Part shown: one piece after another, positions 1-7,284 of the stretch | How the letters are laid out: each line of letters opens with the position of its first letter | How positions within the stretch are numbered: the first letter of the stretch is position 1 | NCBI GenBank assembly: GCA_001566295.1 | Contig: KQ964324.1 | Location: forward strand, 1-17,302 | Source of the DNA: Microdochium bolleyi | Taxonomy: Eukaryota; Ascomycota; Sordariomycetes; Xylariales; Microdochiaceae | Length of the DNA: 17,302 nucleotides | Direction of reading: 5' to 3' | The notes under the pieces: generated by a model | What the model was told of the DNA's origin: nothing | Database searches by the model: none | The model's input: only the letters and a program-made list of their open reading frames with translations | Program-made: the position numbers and the translations under genes

Positions 1-2
1 CT

Positions 3-728
3 CTCGATGTCGGGTGCTTTGGGCCTCTGAAACGGGCGTACGGTAAAGAAATCGAAGGTCTAATGCGGGCGCACGTAACCCACGTTTCGAAGGAGGACTT
101 CCTCCCAGCCTTTTATAAGGCGCACAACGCTGCAATAACCAAATCAAATATCCAGGCAGGCTTTAGAGCGACAGGCCTAGTACCGTACGACCCGAATTAT
201 GTGATTTCACAGCTAGATGTGAAGCTTCGTACGCCAACACCCCCTGGGTCCTCTGCTGGCCTACCACCACCTTGGGTCTCGAAGACCCCGAACAATCTAA
301 TTGAGGCTGAATCGCAGACGGAATACATTAAGAATCGTATCGTACGACATCAAGGAAGCTCTCCTTCGTCAATTATTGCAAGCTTACGGCAGCTGAACAA
401 AGGAATCTCGATGATGGTGCATGAGCAGACGCTTATACGCCACGATCTAGCCGAACTTCGAGATGCAAATGACCGCCTTAGCCGCCGTCGTCGTACGAAG
501 AAAAAGCAGTTACAGAAAGGAGGGTCCCTTACAATTGGCCAGGCAGAAGATTTGAAGTCTCAATTGGACGCGACGGTACAGTTAGTTACAGAAACGACTC
601 GGAATAGTGGTCGTACGAGGAGGCCAGAAACGCGTGCGCGGCGCTGTGGCGTCTGCGGCGAGCCCGGCCATAATGCGCGTACCTGTCGGAAAGTTGAGTC
701 TACCTCTGGAGAAGAGGATTCTGAATAG
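3..728 (+). CDS. Pogo/Fot-type DDE transposase, C-terminal fragment with CCHC zinc knuckle (5' partial)
   Basis: The frame is open from the first complete codon in the window (base 3) to a TAG at 726-728, giving 241 residues. The first residues read LDVGCFGPLKRAYG, the block that follows the last catalytic acidic residue in DDE_1 (pogo/Fot/jerky) transposases. The next block, ending SNIQAGFRATGLVPYDP, is also standard for the family. A basic, helical, coiled-coil-prone stretch follows (roughly residues 130-205). Near the C-terminus is a CCHC zinc knuckle of spacing C-x2-C-x4-H-x4-C (CGVCGEPGHNARTC), a common tail of fungal pogo-like transposases that probably binds nucleic acid. No stop or frameshift is seen, so this part is not visibly decayed. 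The catalytic DDD core and DNA-binding N-terminus lie upstream of the window, so activity cannot be judged. Confidence 0.88.
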   Translation, partial: LDVGCFGPLKRAYGKEIEGLMRAHVTHVSKEDFLPAFYKAHNAAITKSNIQAGFRATGLVPYDPNYVISQLDVKLRTPTPPGSSAGLPPPWVSKTPNNLIEAESQTEYIKNRIVRHQGSSPSSIIASLRQLNKGISMMVHEQTLIRHDLAELRDANDRLSRRRRTKKKQLQKGGSLTIGQAEDLKSQLDATVQLVTETTRNSGRTRRPETRARRCGVCGEPGHNARTCRKVESTSGEEDSE

Positions 729-792
729 TTTCAATTGATTTAAGGCCTTGTGGTTGAATTATCTTACACATTATCGTACGAGTGCTTGAAAA

Positions 793-843
793 GTGGCCGG
801 GTGACCCGTGTGGCCGGGTGACCCGTGTGGCCGGGTGACCCGT
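793..843 (+). repeat. Three exact 17-bp subterminal tandem repeats
   Basis: The unit GTGGCCGGGTGACCCGT occurs three times without a mismatch at 793-809, 810-826 and 827-843. Each carries the near-palindrome GGGTGACCC. The array lies 16 bp inside the probable transposon terminus. That is where subterminal transposase-binding repeats sit in many DNA transposons; the binding role here is inferred. Confidence 0.85.
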
Positions 844-861
844 GGATTACGTTATACTGTA
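844..861 (+). repeat. Probable right terminal inverted repeat tip and TA target site
   Basis: Read on the minus strand from 859, the sequence starts CAGTATAACGTAATCC. It is directly flanked by TA at 860-861. The matching left repeat is outside the window, so this rests on the CAGT tip, the adjacent TA and the position just beyond the 17-bp repeats. Confidence 0.5.
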
Positions 862-2335
862 TAGATAGGCTAGTCTCTGCTATGATATGTACAAGCCACA
901 TTTGGATCCTTGCTCCGATCCCTCGGGGCCGAAGCCAGCTTTATAGCACAAGGCGAACAAAGCCTGTTCAATAGGAGATACGTCTCCGCCTGGATTGTTA
1001 GTCTCCAAACCGTCATTAGAGTGGCGTCCCCATCGCAGCCTAACTTAACCTCTTTCCTACCCTCAAAATCGTCGCCTCTTCGCGCCATGGACAAAGCTAA
1101 AACAACATTACAACGCTGTAAGAGGTCTTCTCATCGGCGGCAACAGATTTGCTGCGCCGCACCTATTGTTTTTCCAAACCCACAAACTTCATCACAGCGA
1201 CCCCGAGATTACGGACGACACCCCATATCGATAGACGTTACAGCAGCAGAGAGGCCCGACGATGATGCGCAATCAGAAGTCATCGAGGAGTGGCTGCGTG
1301 CGATGTCTCCTTGAGATCCGTAAGAGGCCAGCTCCATGACATAGCAGTGGCTGGGCGTTACGTTACCCACTTGTACGAGGGTATACTAGTTGAGGAGAAG
1401 TAGGATTACTGCTTAGTATTGGATAGTAGAGTGTCGGTCATTGAGCGCTTGTCGCGCTGCTTCCTGGCGAGAAGTATGCTGGTTAGAGTTCTGGTGTACA
1501 CGCGTGTATTGTTATCTGAACGGACTAGCGAAGTCTTAAGTGCTATTTCATAGGACCTCGAATGAGACTGAGAGAATTTAGAAGTCCGATTTAGAGCGAA
1601 AATCGTCGCATTTATCCAGGCAGTAGCAAGACCTAGGTGTTCGAGGGTAGCCTGTATAGCATATGCCGGAAGAGGAAAGATGGCAGGTCCCGGGTCGACC
1701 ATGATTATATTTCTTCTTTCTTCAGAATTGACTTTTTATATAATACTCCCCAGGACGCTTCGAGTAGCCACTCCGTAATTGCCAGCATATAATCCACGCC
1801 AATGTCTGTAACAATGATTATTGTAACAGCTATCATTAATAAGACTATCCGCAATAAAAACCGCCGAAGTTAGGAATTGTTCAAAGTATATTAGCAGCTA
1901 TCAAACCCTCATCCTAGTCGTTGCGCGATGGTGACTGCAACTAGAATTCTACTGCTTTACAACTCTTTCAGGCTCATGAGATCCCAGCAGCTCCCGACGA
2001 TGGGCCCGCTCCATGTTTGGAATGGACGCAGTAATGAGTCGCGCAGGCATCAGATCATATGTTTGTCTGAGAACCGATGTGTTGTTGGCAGGTTTCACTC
2101 TAGATTGGACATTTGGTTGAGATCGAGGTAGGATGGGTTGAGATCAGAGTCCGCCGCAGGGGGCTGATTTGTCTGGTTCGACCCAGATTGTCTGGAAAAG
2201 GGGCTCAGATTCTGGATTCTGTTCGTTCATTAGCATCATGGTGTGAGCTTTCGAATTTCAGACTCACAATTCTACATTTTGCTCAAATCTGCAGCTTTTT
2301 GTCAATTGGCGTTCTTTCTAGCAGGGGAGGGTTGC
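862..2335. other. About 1.5 kb without a convincing gene
   Basis: This stretch separates the transposon end from the Q-rich gene. It contains only short open frames (for example + 1088-1314 and - 1406-1702) and no family that I recognise. There is a TATA-like TATATAAAAAG on the minus strand at about 1742-1732, and an imperfect palindrome built on ACAAT-GATT-ATTGT at about 1811-1824. No tRNA or rRNA was recognised. The part nearest 2336 is probably the 3' untranslated region of the neighbouring minus-strand gene. Confidence 0.5.
1406..1702 (-). CDS. Small hypothetical ORF, unrecognised (98 aa)
   Basis: An intronless frame runs from an ATG at 1702 to a stop at 1406. The family is not recognised. 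The product would have a mildly hydrophobic N-terminal third (VDPGPAIFPLPAYAIQATLEH) and a basic, Ser/Thr-rich remainder. The only support beyond its length is a TATA-like TATATAAAAAG about 30-40 bp upstream on the same strand (1742-1732) and a purine at position -3 of the ATG. It could be a chance frame or a transposon-derived remnant. Transcript evidence would be needed to call it real. Confidence 0.2.
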   Translation of the reverse strand: MVDPGPAIFPLPAYAIQATLEHLGLATAWINATIFALNRTSKFSQSHSRSYEIALKTSLVRSDNNTRVYTRTLTSILLARKQRDKRSMTDTLLSNTKQ

Positions 2336-3246
2336 TCACATATCATCAATTGCTCGCTGCACCGTTAATTCTAAGCTCGTTAGTTTGCGCGAGATTTTCC
2401 TCTGGGAGTCCTGCAGACTAGACAGCTGTTGTACGAGACTAAACAGGTAAGTATAGGATCCAAAAGGCTCATGAGCCATCAGGCAAGGCAGACTTACTGT
2501 TGTTGGCCATCATCCAGATCGTTGATTCTTGAATGGAGCTGAGCAATGTGATGATCATACATCGGAAGCCTATTCTGCCCGGACATCATCATCGAATCAA
2601 GAAACAGCTGTCGGCTATGATCGGAATGATTCATGTCCCCTAAAAGACAGAGTTCATCACCGGTGGACAGCTGAGTTTGCGAGTTTGTCTGCCCAACAGT
2701 TGGCTGCTGCTGAGAGTGTTGGTACACTTGTGATTGGTGCGACTGATGAGGCTCGTGATGGGGCTGTTGTTCTATTGGCGACTGGTCCGATTCCTGAGGT
2801 AGCTGAGGTGGCTGGGGCCGTTGGGGCTGCTGGGGCTGCTGGGGCTGCTGGGGCTGCTGGGGGTGCTGGGGCTGCTGGGGCTGCTGGGGCTGCTGGGGCT
2901 GCTGGGGCTGCTGAGCATGCTGGGGCTGCTGAGGCTGCTGGGGCTGCTGGGGCTGCTGGGGCTGCTGGGGCTGCTGGGGTTGCTGGGGCTGCTGGGGCTG
3001 CTGGGGCTGCTGGGGCTGCTGAGGTTGCTGAGGTTGCTGAGGTTGCTGGGGTTGCTGGGGCTGCTGCGACGGAAAGATTGAGGGTTGACTCTGCTGCAAC
3101 TGCTGCAGTTCCTGTGGCTGCTGAGGTTGAGAAGTGGGTTGAGCTTGTTGAGGCTGCCGAAGCTGCTGGGGCAGATATAGGGGGGCCTGATTCTGTTGCA
3201 CCTGTTGATACTGCTGACTACCCCGTGTATGGTGGTAGGGCCGCAT
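2336..3246 (-). CDS. Glutamine/proline-rich coiled-coil protein, 2 exons (283 aa)
   Basis: Exon 1 is 3246-2498 and exon 2 is 2438-2336. The 59-nt intron (2497-2439) has donor GTAAGT, a CTTAC-like branch site and acceptor TTTAG. Ignoring it stops translation right at the donor (CAG TAA). Splicing adds a heptad-like tail of about 34 residues (HLVQQLSSLQDSQRKISRKL, then ending AIDDM). Order: a Q-rich N-terminus, about 27 QQP repeats coded by a 9-bp unit, a histidine/glutamine-rich linker, then a C-terminal coiled coil starting near MYDHHIAQLHSRINDLDDGQ. Q-rich tracts with a coiled coil often occur in transcription or RNA regulators, but no domain proves that here. The ATG at 3246 was chosen because an in-frame TAG lies two codons upstream and it has A at -3. 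An alternative start at 3386 would add a Myb/SANT-like segment through another intron (3221-3166). The exact start is uncertain; the C-terminal splice is well supported. Confidence 0.6.
2812..3066 (-). repeat. 9-bp microsatellite coding for QQP repeats
   Basis: About 27 near-perfect copies of GGGGCTGCT (plus-strand view) run through the Q-rich gene, with a few interruptions (His, Ala, Arg). In the gene's frame each unit gives Gln-Gln-Pro. The unit has no stop codon in any frame, so it also opens long antisense frames (Gly-Ala-Ala, Leu-Leu-Gly, Ser-Ser-Pro), which I regard as by-products. Its length is likely to vary between isolates. Confidence 0.9.
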
Positions 3247-4477
3247 TGTCTATAGCGGAGTGAGTATGGCTCGGAAGTGGCAGATGAGATACTAAGAAGA
3301 TTACTAGCACACTCGGCCCAGCTAGTTAATCGTCTTCGCACTACTGTTAGCTCGTTCTCCTTCCAAGATAGGACGGGCGAGCGCATGTTATAGGTGACCA
3401 AACAGCTTGACAGGCCTCAGCCTGATCTTGGTAGCCATGCCGGCAAGTTCCATGATGATACAATAGATGTTGGTTCTGAACATGTTGGTTGTGTACGCTA
3501 GTATTGTGGTGAAGCAGCTAAAAATGGCCCCTGCTCCATGAATCGCGGCAGCAGGGAGGCTTGCTTAGAATACGGTTGCCCTCACTACGGAGTTGGGACA
3601 AGAATTCGAATGAGTTATGTGTGATAGAGCAGTTTGGGTTAAGTTCACTCTTTCTCTTTTACAATCTAATAAGTGCGTTCGTCTGAAACAATAAAATCTC
3701 AACGCTGGCAGAGAACTGAGAAAATTAGTGCCCTCGCAACTCCTTTTCGCACTGGTCGAATTGCGGAGCTGGTGTAGCCATCACCCATGGAATGACAATT
3801 AATGTCGTCCGAACGAGGAAAGTGGGTTGTTGCCCCTCACGGTGAAATTTGCCCACGTCTTGCCGGCTTCCTCAATGAACGCTTGTTGTGGCCAGCCTTA
3901 GAGTTAGGCAAGGATCAGGGGCCTGCTCCTCAAAAGGTCCACTATACTTAACTGTTGCGAAGAAATGCCGCACGAGACATTCGTCCTCTTGCAGTGACTC
4001 TTGCCTCTACTATTAGGCGGAATGAGTATTCCATCTTGATTTGTCACTCGAGGTCCCGAGGTTCGAGGGTGTGTTTATATCATCTTGGAACGCGCAATTA
4101 TATCCGAAACCAACTACTCCGGGGCTAATGACACCCCTATTGCACAATGCGAACAGAATCGGAGCTAATCCCGGATTTTCTGGTAGCTGTAGCCGTATGA
4201 TTGCACATCGGCCAGCCTGTCGCAAATGTCTGCGGTTTTCCGGACATGCGGGTTATGATGTCATCAACAACGACAACCTGTTGCATTAAGGTTGACAAAT
4301 TCTGGAGCAGCTTTTGGCTCCTTTTACAGGAGCAGCCATAAGTAGAAAATCTGGAACGACCTTGAGAAAACGGAAGGGCAAGACACCGGTACACTCTCAA
4401 ACACTGGATTACAGGCCATTTTCGACGATCTGGATATTCAGTAACAGTAACGGCACCGATCAGTTATAGCCAGCGTC
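3247..4477. other. 1.2-kb intergenic region between two divergent genes
   Basis: This stretch lies between the start of the Q-rich gene (minus) and the MADS-like gene (plus), so it should hold both promoters. The short frames at 4041-4289 (+) and 4137-4400 (-) overlap each other and show no family signature. The first 140 bases carry the Myb/SANT-like frame on the minus strand (3386-3247) discussed under findings. No tRNA or clear repeat was recognised. Confidence 0.5.
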
Positions 4478-5470
4478 ATGATGAGAGGCTGTCCCACAGA
4501 TCACAACAGAGCCGAGAAGGAGAGGATCCGGAAGAACTCACGCAGCGCGACCAGAAAAGCTGTGAGCCTCGGGCGGGACTGCAGGACGTTTGTGTTATAT
4601 GTTGTTTACAATCCAGTGTCCCAAAAGATGGAAGGGGGCTGTTATCTACCGAAAGGGATGGCATTTCCGGACGTGAACAGATTTGTAAGCTGCATTCGCT
4701 TTAGCAAGATTTTGACTTCAGCTAACCATGTATAGGCTCAAGAGCATTTGCTCCCAAGTGACACTCGCGAAAGCCAGGATGCAGACGTTATCCATGTACA
4801 GGCGGAACCAGAAGAACATCATCGCACGGCAGGAGCGACTTCGTCCAGATCACCATCACTCGACTTGGAAGGCCTGTTCGGATCTGACGGAGTTGCAGAA
4901 GCGACATCAGTTGCGCGTTGTTCTCCGCCTCAAGTTGGCTGTCACCCTGACCTGTGTAGCCTGAGAGCGCGGCAGTTATCTCAGGAGACAGCGGTCTCGC
5001 ACTCTACAGATGGTCTCCCAGATAATCCTTGTTCACCAGCCAGGGAAGTGGAGACCAGTCTGCCTTGCGTATATACTCTAAGCAACGAAGACATGCACAC
5101 AAAGACAGTTAGCGAAAATCCACAAGCTGACGTTCCATCTCACAATACTCCACGAGATGTAACAACAGCCAAGGAACCGCAAACACGACCAGGCAGCCAA
5201 CGTCACTGCGCCACAGGAGAGAACATAAATAGTGCATCGGGAAATAGCTCTGAGCTGGAAATGAAGGCGGCTCGGCGGATTCTTCAGGTACAATATACTT
5301 TGCGACGGAGATCCTGGCGGACTCGACTGTTGATGCCGAGGCCAGGACGTGCAAGGTGCCAAAGCGAACAAGGCCGCATGATTGGCGACATGCGAAAGGC
5401 CGCAATGCTAGGTCAACGCGGGTTAGCGACGTACACGCGCACCAGAGAACTTTTCCCTGCACCAGGGTGA
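4478..5470 (+). CDS. MADS-box-like (SRF-type) small putative transcription factor, 2 exons (313 aa)
   Basis: Exon 1 is 4478-4684 and exon 2 is 4736-5470. The 51-nt intron has donor GTAAGC, a perfect GCTAAC branch site and acceptor TATAG. It is phase 0, and both sides stay open. Residues about 11-60 resemble a divergent MADS/SRF fold: a basic helix (RAEKERIRKNSRSATRKA), then L-x3-C-x3-V-x2-V followed by a turn and a short strand (GGCYLPKG). The typical MADS pattern is KKAxELxxLCxxxVxxxI, so the match is partial but ordered. Small single-domain MADS-like proteins are frequent in filamentous ascomycetes. The remaining 240 residues are low-complexity, Ser/Thr/Arg-rich and probably disordered. The stop lies about 40 bp inside a tandem duplication (5431-5926), so the natural C-terminus may have been altered. 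A further intron starting near 5289 (Q|GTACAA) is possible. DNA binding is inferred. Confidence 0.5.
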
Positions 5471-5926
5471 CGGTGAGCCGGCTCATCAGATTAATCCAAG
5501 AAATTAAGGCTTCCAAAGCACTGTGAATCACGATGAAGGTGCCAGCCACGGAGGTCGGCTAGATGCCTAGTCTTAGTAGACCAGCTAGCAGGCACTTCCC
5601 TGTCGCCCCTGCAGAGACAATCCAATCGCGTCGCAAAGCTTGGCCCGACAGTTCGGTACGGCGTACACGCGTACAAGAAGACCTTTACCTACTCCGCGGT
5701 TACGCCGAGCCGGCTAATCAGATTGATTCGAGAATCCAGGCTCGCGATGAGCTGTGAATCACGATGAAGGTGCCAGACCCAGAGGTCGGCTAGGTCGGCT
5801 AGAAACCCCTGTATGTAAAGTGCGCTAGACGAGTCACATTAAACCTGGTTAGTAGGCACTTCCCTGTCGCCCCCTGCAGGAACAGTCCAATCAAGTCGCA
5901 AAGCTTGTCCCGACAGTTCGGTACGG
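5431..5926 (+). repeat. Diverged tandem duplication, two units of 232 and 264 bp
   Basis: Unit 1 is 5431-5662 and unit 2 is about 5663-5926. Landmarks repeat in the same order: GTACACGCG at 5431 and 5663, GAGCCGGCT at 5475 and 5707, the block TGAATCACGATGAAGGTGCC, GGCACTTCCCTGTCGCC at 5591 and 5855, and CGACAGTTCGGTACGG near each end. Unit 2 is about 32 bp longer, partly from a local doubling of GGTCGGCTA. Divergence is moderate. Unit 1 contains the end of the MADS-like coding region. Confidence 0.8.
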
Positions 5927-6411
5927 CCCGCACGTGACACTTTTTAGTTCCGGCGCTAGGGATTCCTGGTTTCCGGCTTGCACTACACGATTCAGAACGA
6001 GATCCATGTATCAACACGCCTGGTCCCAGCTACCGTTAATAGCCTTCCAAAAGTCCCTCTCGTGCAGGGGTTTATTGCGCGCTTTAAATCGCAGGTAATG
6101 ATCGAGATCTTACCACTCTCGCGCAATAGCATTCCCGACAAGTCTACGAATCGGGTGTGCGAAGTCGAAGCCCCTCCCCCACTTCTCGTGTAGTCAATCA
6201 CCAGTCAGCCAGCCAAGAAGTAGATGTAATCATTGTTGGTGGGTGAAGGCGTTGATAGTGTTTTCGCGAGTCTAAGACGCGTGGGCGACGTTACCTCGAA
6301 TGTTATTTTTGTACCCCCCGAGTAAGCTGCCGGACCCCGACACACGGCAGCCGAAATGCCCTGCTTCCTGTGCACTGCTAGAACGGGAGACATAACAACC
6401 ATACTCTGATT
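5927..6411. other. Intergenic stretch between the two repeat blocks
   Basis: I see no recognisable gene, RNA or repeat family. Short overlapping frames occur on both strands (for example 5978-6193 + and 5992-6201 -) but look like chance, with no domain signature or splice support. Confidence 0.4.
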
Positions 6412-6412
6412 A

Positions 6413-6430
6413 CGACGTGTTCACACGTCG
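6413..6430. repeat. Perfect short palindrome CGACGTGT-TC-ACACGTCG
   Basis: Two perfect 8-bp arms are separated by 2 bp, about 100 bp before the palindrome array. It contains ACGTGT/ACACGT cores. It could be a dimer-binding site; no function can be assigned from sequence alone. Confidence 0.8.
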
Positions 6431-6515
6431 GGCGGTCCTGCTACAAAGCCGTTCCCGCGTGTACACTGCATTTACAAGAAGGAGCACACGCACCTCCAAG
6501 CCAGCCCCCGCTTCC

Positions 6516-6737
6516 GATATACGCTATTTTTTGCGTGCGCGACTTCCCGCATACGCTAAATCCTGTGTGGGTACGCCAAGGCTAGCATTGCGTGCGCTGT
6601 TTCCTGCGGACGCACAGTTGACCTGGCGCTGCGTGCGCAGAATCCTGCGTGAGCACGTCCGAGATAGTCGTGCGTACGCTGTTTCCAGCGTACGCACAGT
6701 TAAGCTGGCGTTGCGAACGCTAAATTCCGCGTACGCA
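6516..6737. repeat. Array of 26-nt imperfect palindromes with exact 41-bp period
   Basis: Four units of exactly 26 nt start at 6589, 6630, 6671 and 6712, each 41 bp apart. The pattern is TGCG-NN-CGC, a short A/T-rich centre ending in TCC, then a GCG-NN-CGCA-like arm. The unit at 6671-6696 is a perfect inverted repeat with 11-bp arms (TGCGTACGCTG) and a 4-nt centre (TTTC). A weaker unit lies in register at 6548-6573, and another out of register at about 6516-6541. The 15-bp spacers are also related (CAGTTGACCTGGCGC and CAGTTAAGCTGGCGT). This is a tandem array of potential hairpins or dimer-binding sites, not a CRISPR. Confidence 0.85.
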
Positions 6738-6770
6738 CCTGAGGATGAGATTACGTGCGCGCTTCCTTAA

Positions 6771-7284
6771 CATGCACAAGTATAGATACTTGATAAACTT
6801 GTCCTGGGCATTAAACTCGGCCTGCTAATGCAACAAGGCCAATCGCTCTCTATTACACTTAAATGCAAGCCTGTTCTTTTCAGAGAACTGCGTGGACAAG
6901 AATAGCACGCCTGTAATAGTTCATGATCACCCTGTAGTGGTAACCATAAGGCTAACCATAATATAGCGGTTCTACCATTAGTACTGCTTGCCATTCCTCC
7001 CTGCCGTGCGCATTTTTGCATTGTCAAGATAGTGTATGTGCTAATAAGGTGGTATTGACCACGAAGGAAGCAGGTTGTGTATGCTTTAGAAATGTGTCAG
7101 ATAGTATGTAGGTCTAAGAAGAAGGCAGGCACCGCATAAATGCCTAGAAGCAGCGCTGATGGGTGCTTCCTAGAACGAAAAACAAGCCAATTAATAAATT
7201 ACCTTTGAGCAGTACGTAGCAACATATTCCAAGCACCATATAGCCTCTCACTTTCGGAATGAACGTGGCAACGCTGAGCGGGAT
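6771..7284. other. Intergenic, downstream of the DUF3723 gene
   Basis: This AT-richer stretch follows the stop of the minus-strand DUF3723 gene and probably includes its 3' untranslated region. No gene, RNA or repeat was recognised. The minus-strand frame 6767-7027 has no signature. Confidence 0.4.

Larger units (their letters stand above)
1..861 (+). mobile_element. Right part of a pogo/Fot-type Tc1/mariner DNA transposon
   Basis: This is the 3' portion of a class II element; its left end lies outside the window. It contains the C-terminal part of a DDE transposase, an AT-richer 3' flank, three exact 17-bp repeats, and a probable right terminus. Read inward from the outside, that terminus starts CAGTATAACGTAATCC and abuts a TA dinucleotide at 860-861. 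A CAGT-type tip next to TA is the usual Tc1/mariner arrangement, where TA is duplicated on insertion. The boundary is inferred from this pattern alone because the left inverted repeat cannot be seen. Confidence 0.7.

Noticed and set aside
1088..1314. Short plus-strand frame from the ATG at 1088
   Set aside because: No domain, codon bias or splice evidence. It may be chance in a gene-poor region.
2529..3263. 244-residue plus-strand frame rich in Gly-Ala-Ala across the microsatellite
   Set aside because: It is opened by the stop-free 9-bp repeat. The opposite strand has a consistent intron and a coiled-coil tail, so the minus-strand gene is preferred.
4041..4289. 82-residue plus-strand frame with CRKC-like residues, considered as a zinc protein
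   Set aside because: There is only one close cysteine pair, no second pair at useful spacing, and an overlapping antisense frame of similar length.
6516..6737. CRISPR array
   Set aside because: The period is regular, but spacers are related to each other, the repeats are imperfect palindromes and the host is a fungus.
6417..6770. 117-residue plus-strand frame through the palindrome array
   Set aside because: The frame follows the repeated GC-rich units, has no domain and no splice or promoter support. The structure is explained by the DNA repeat.
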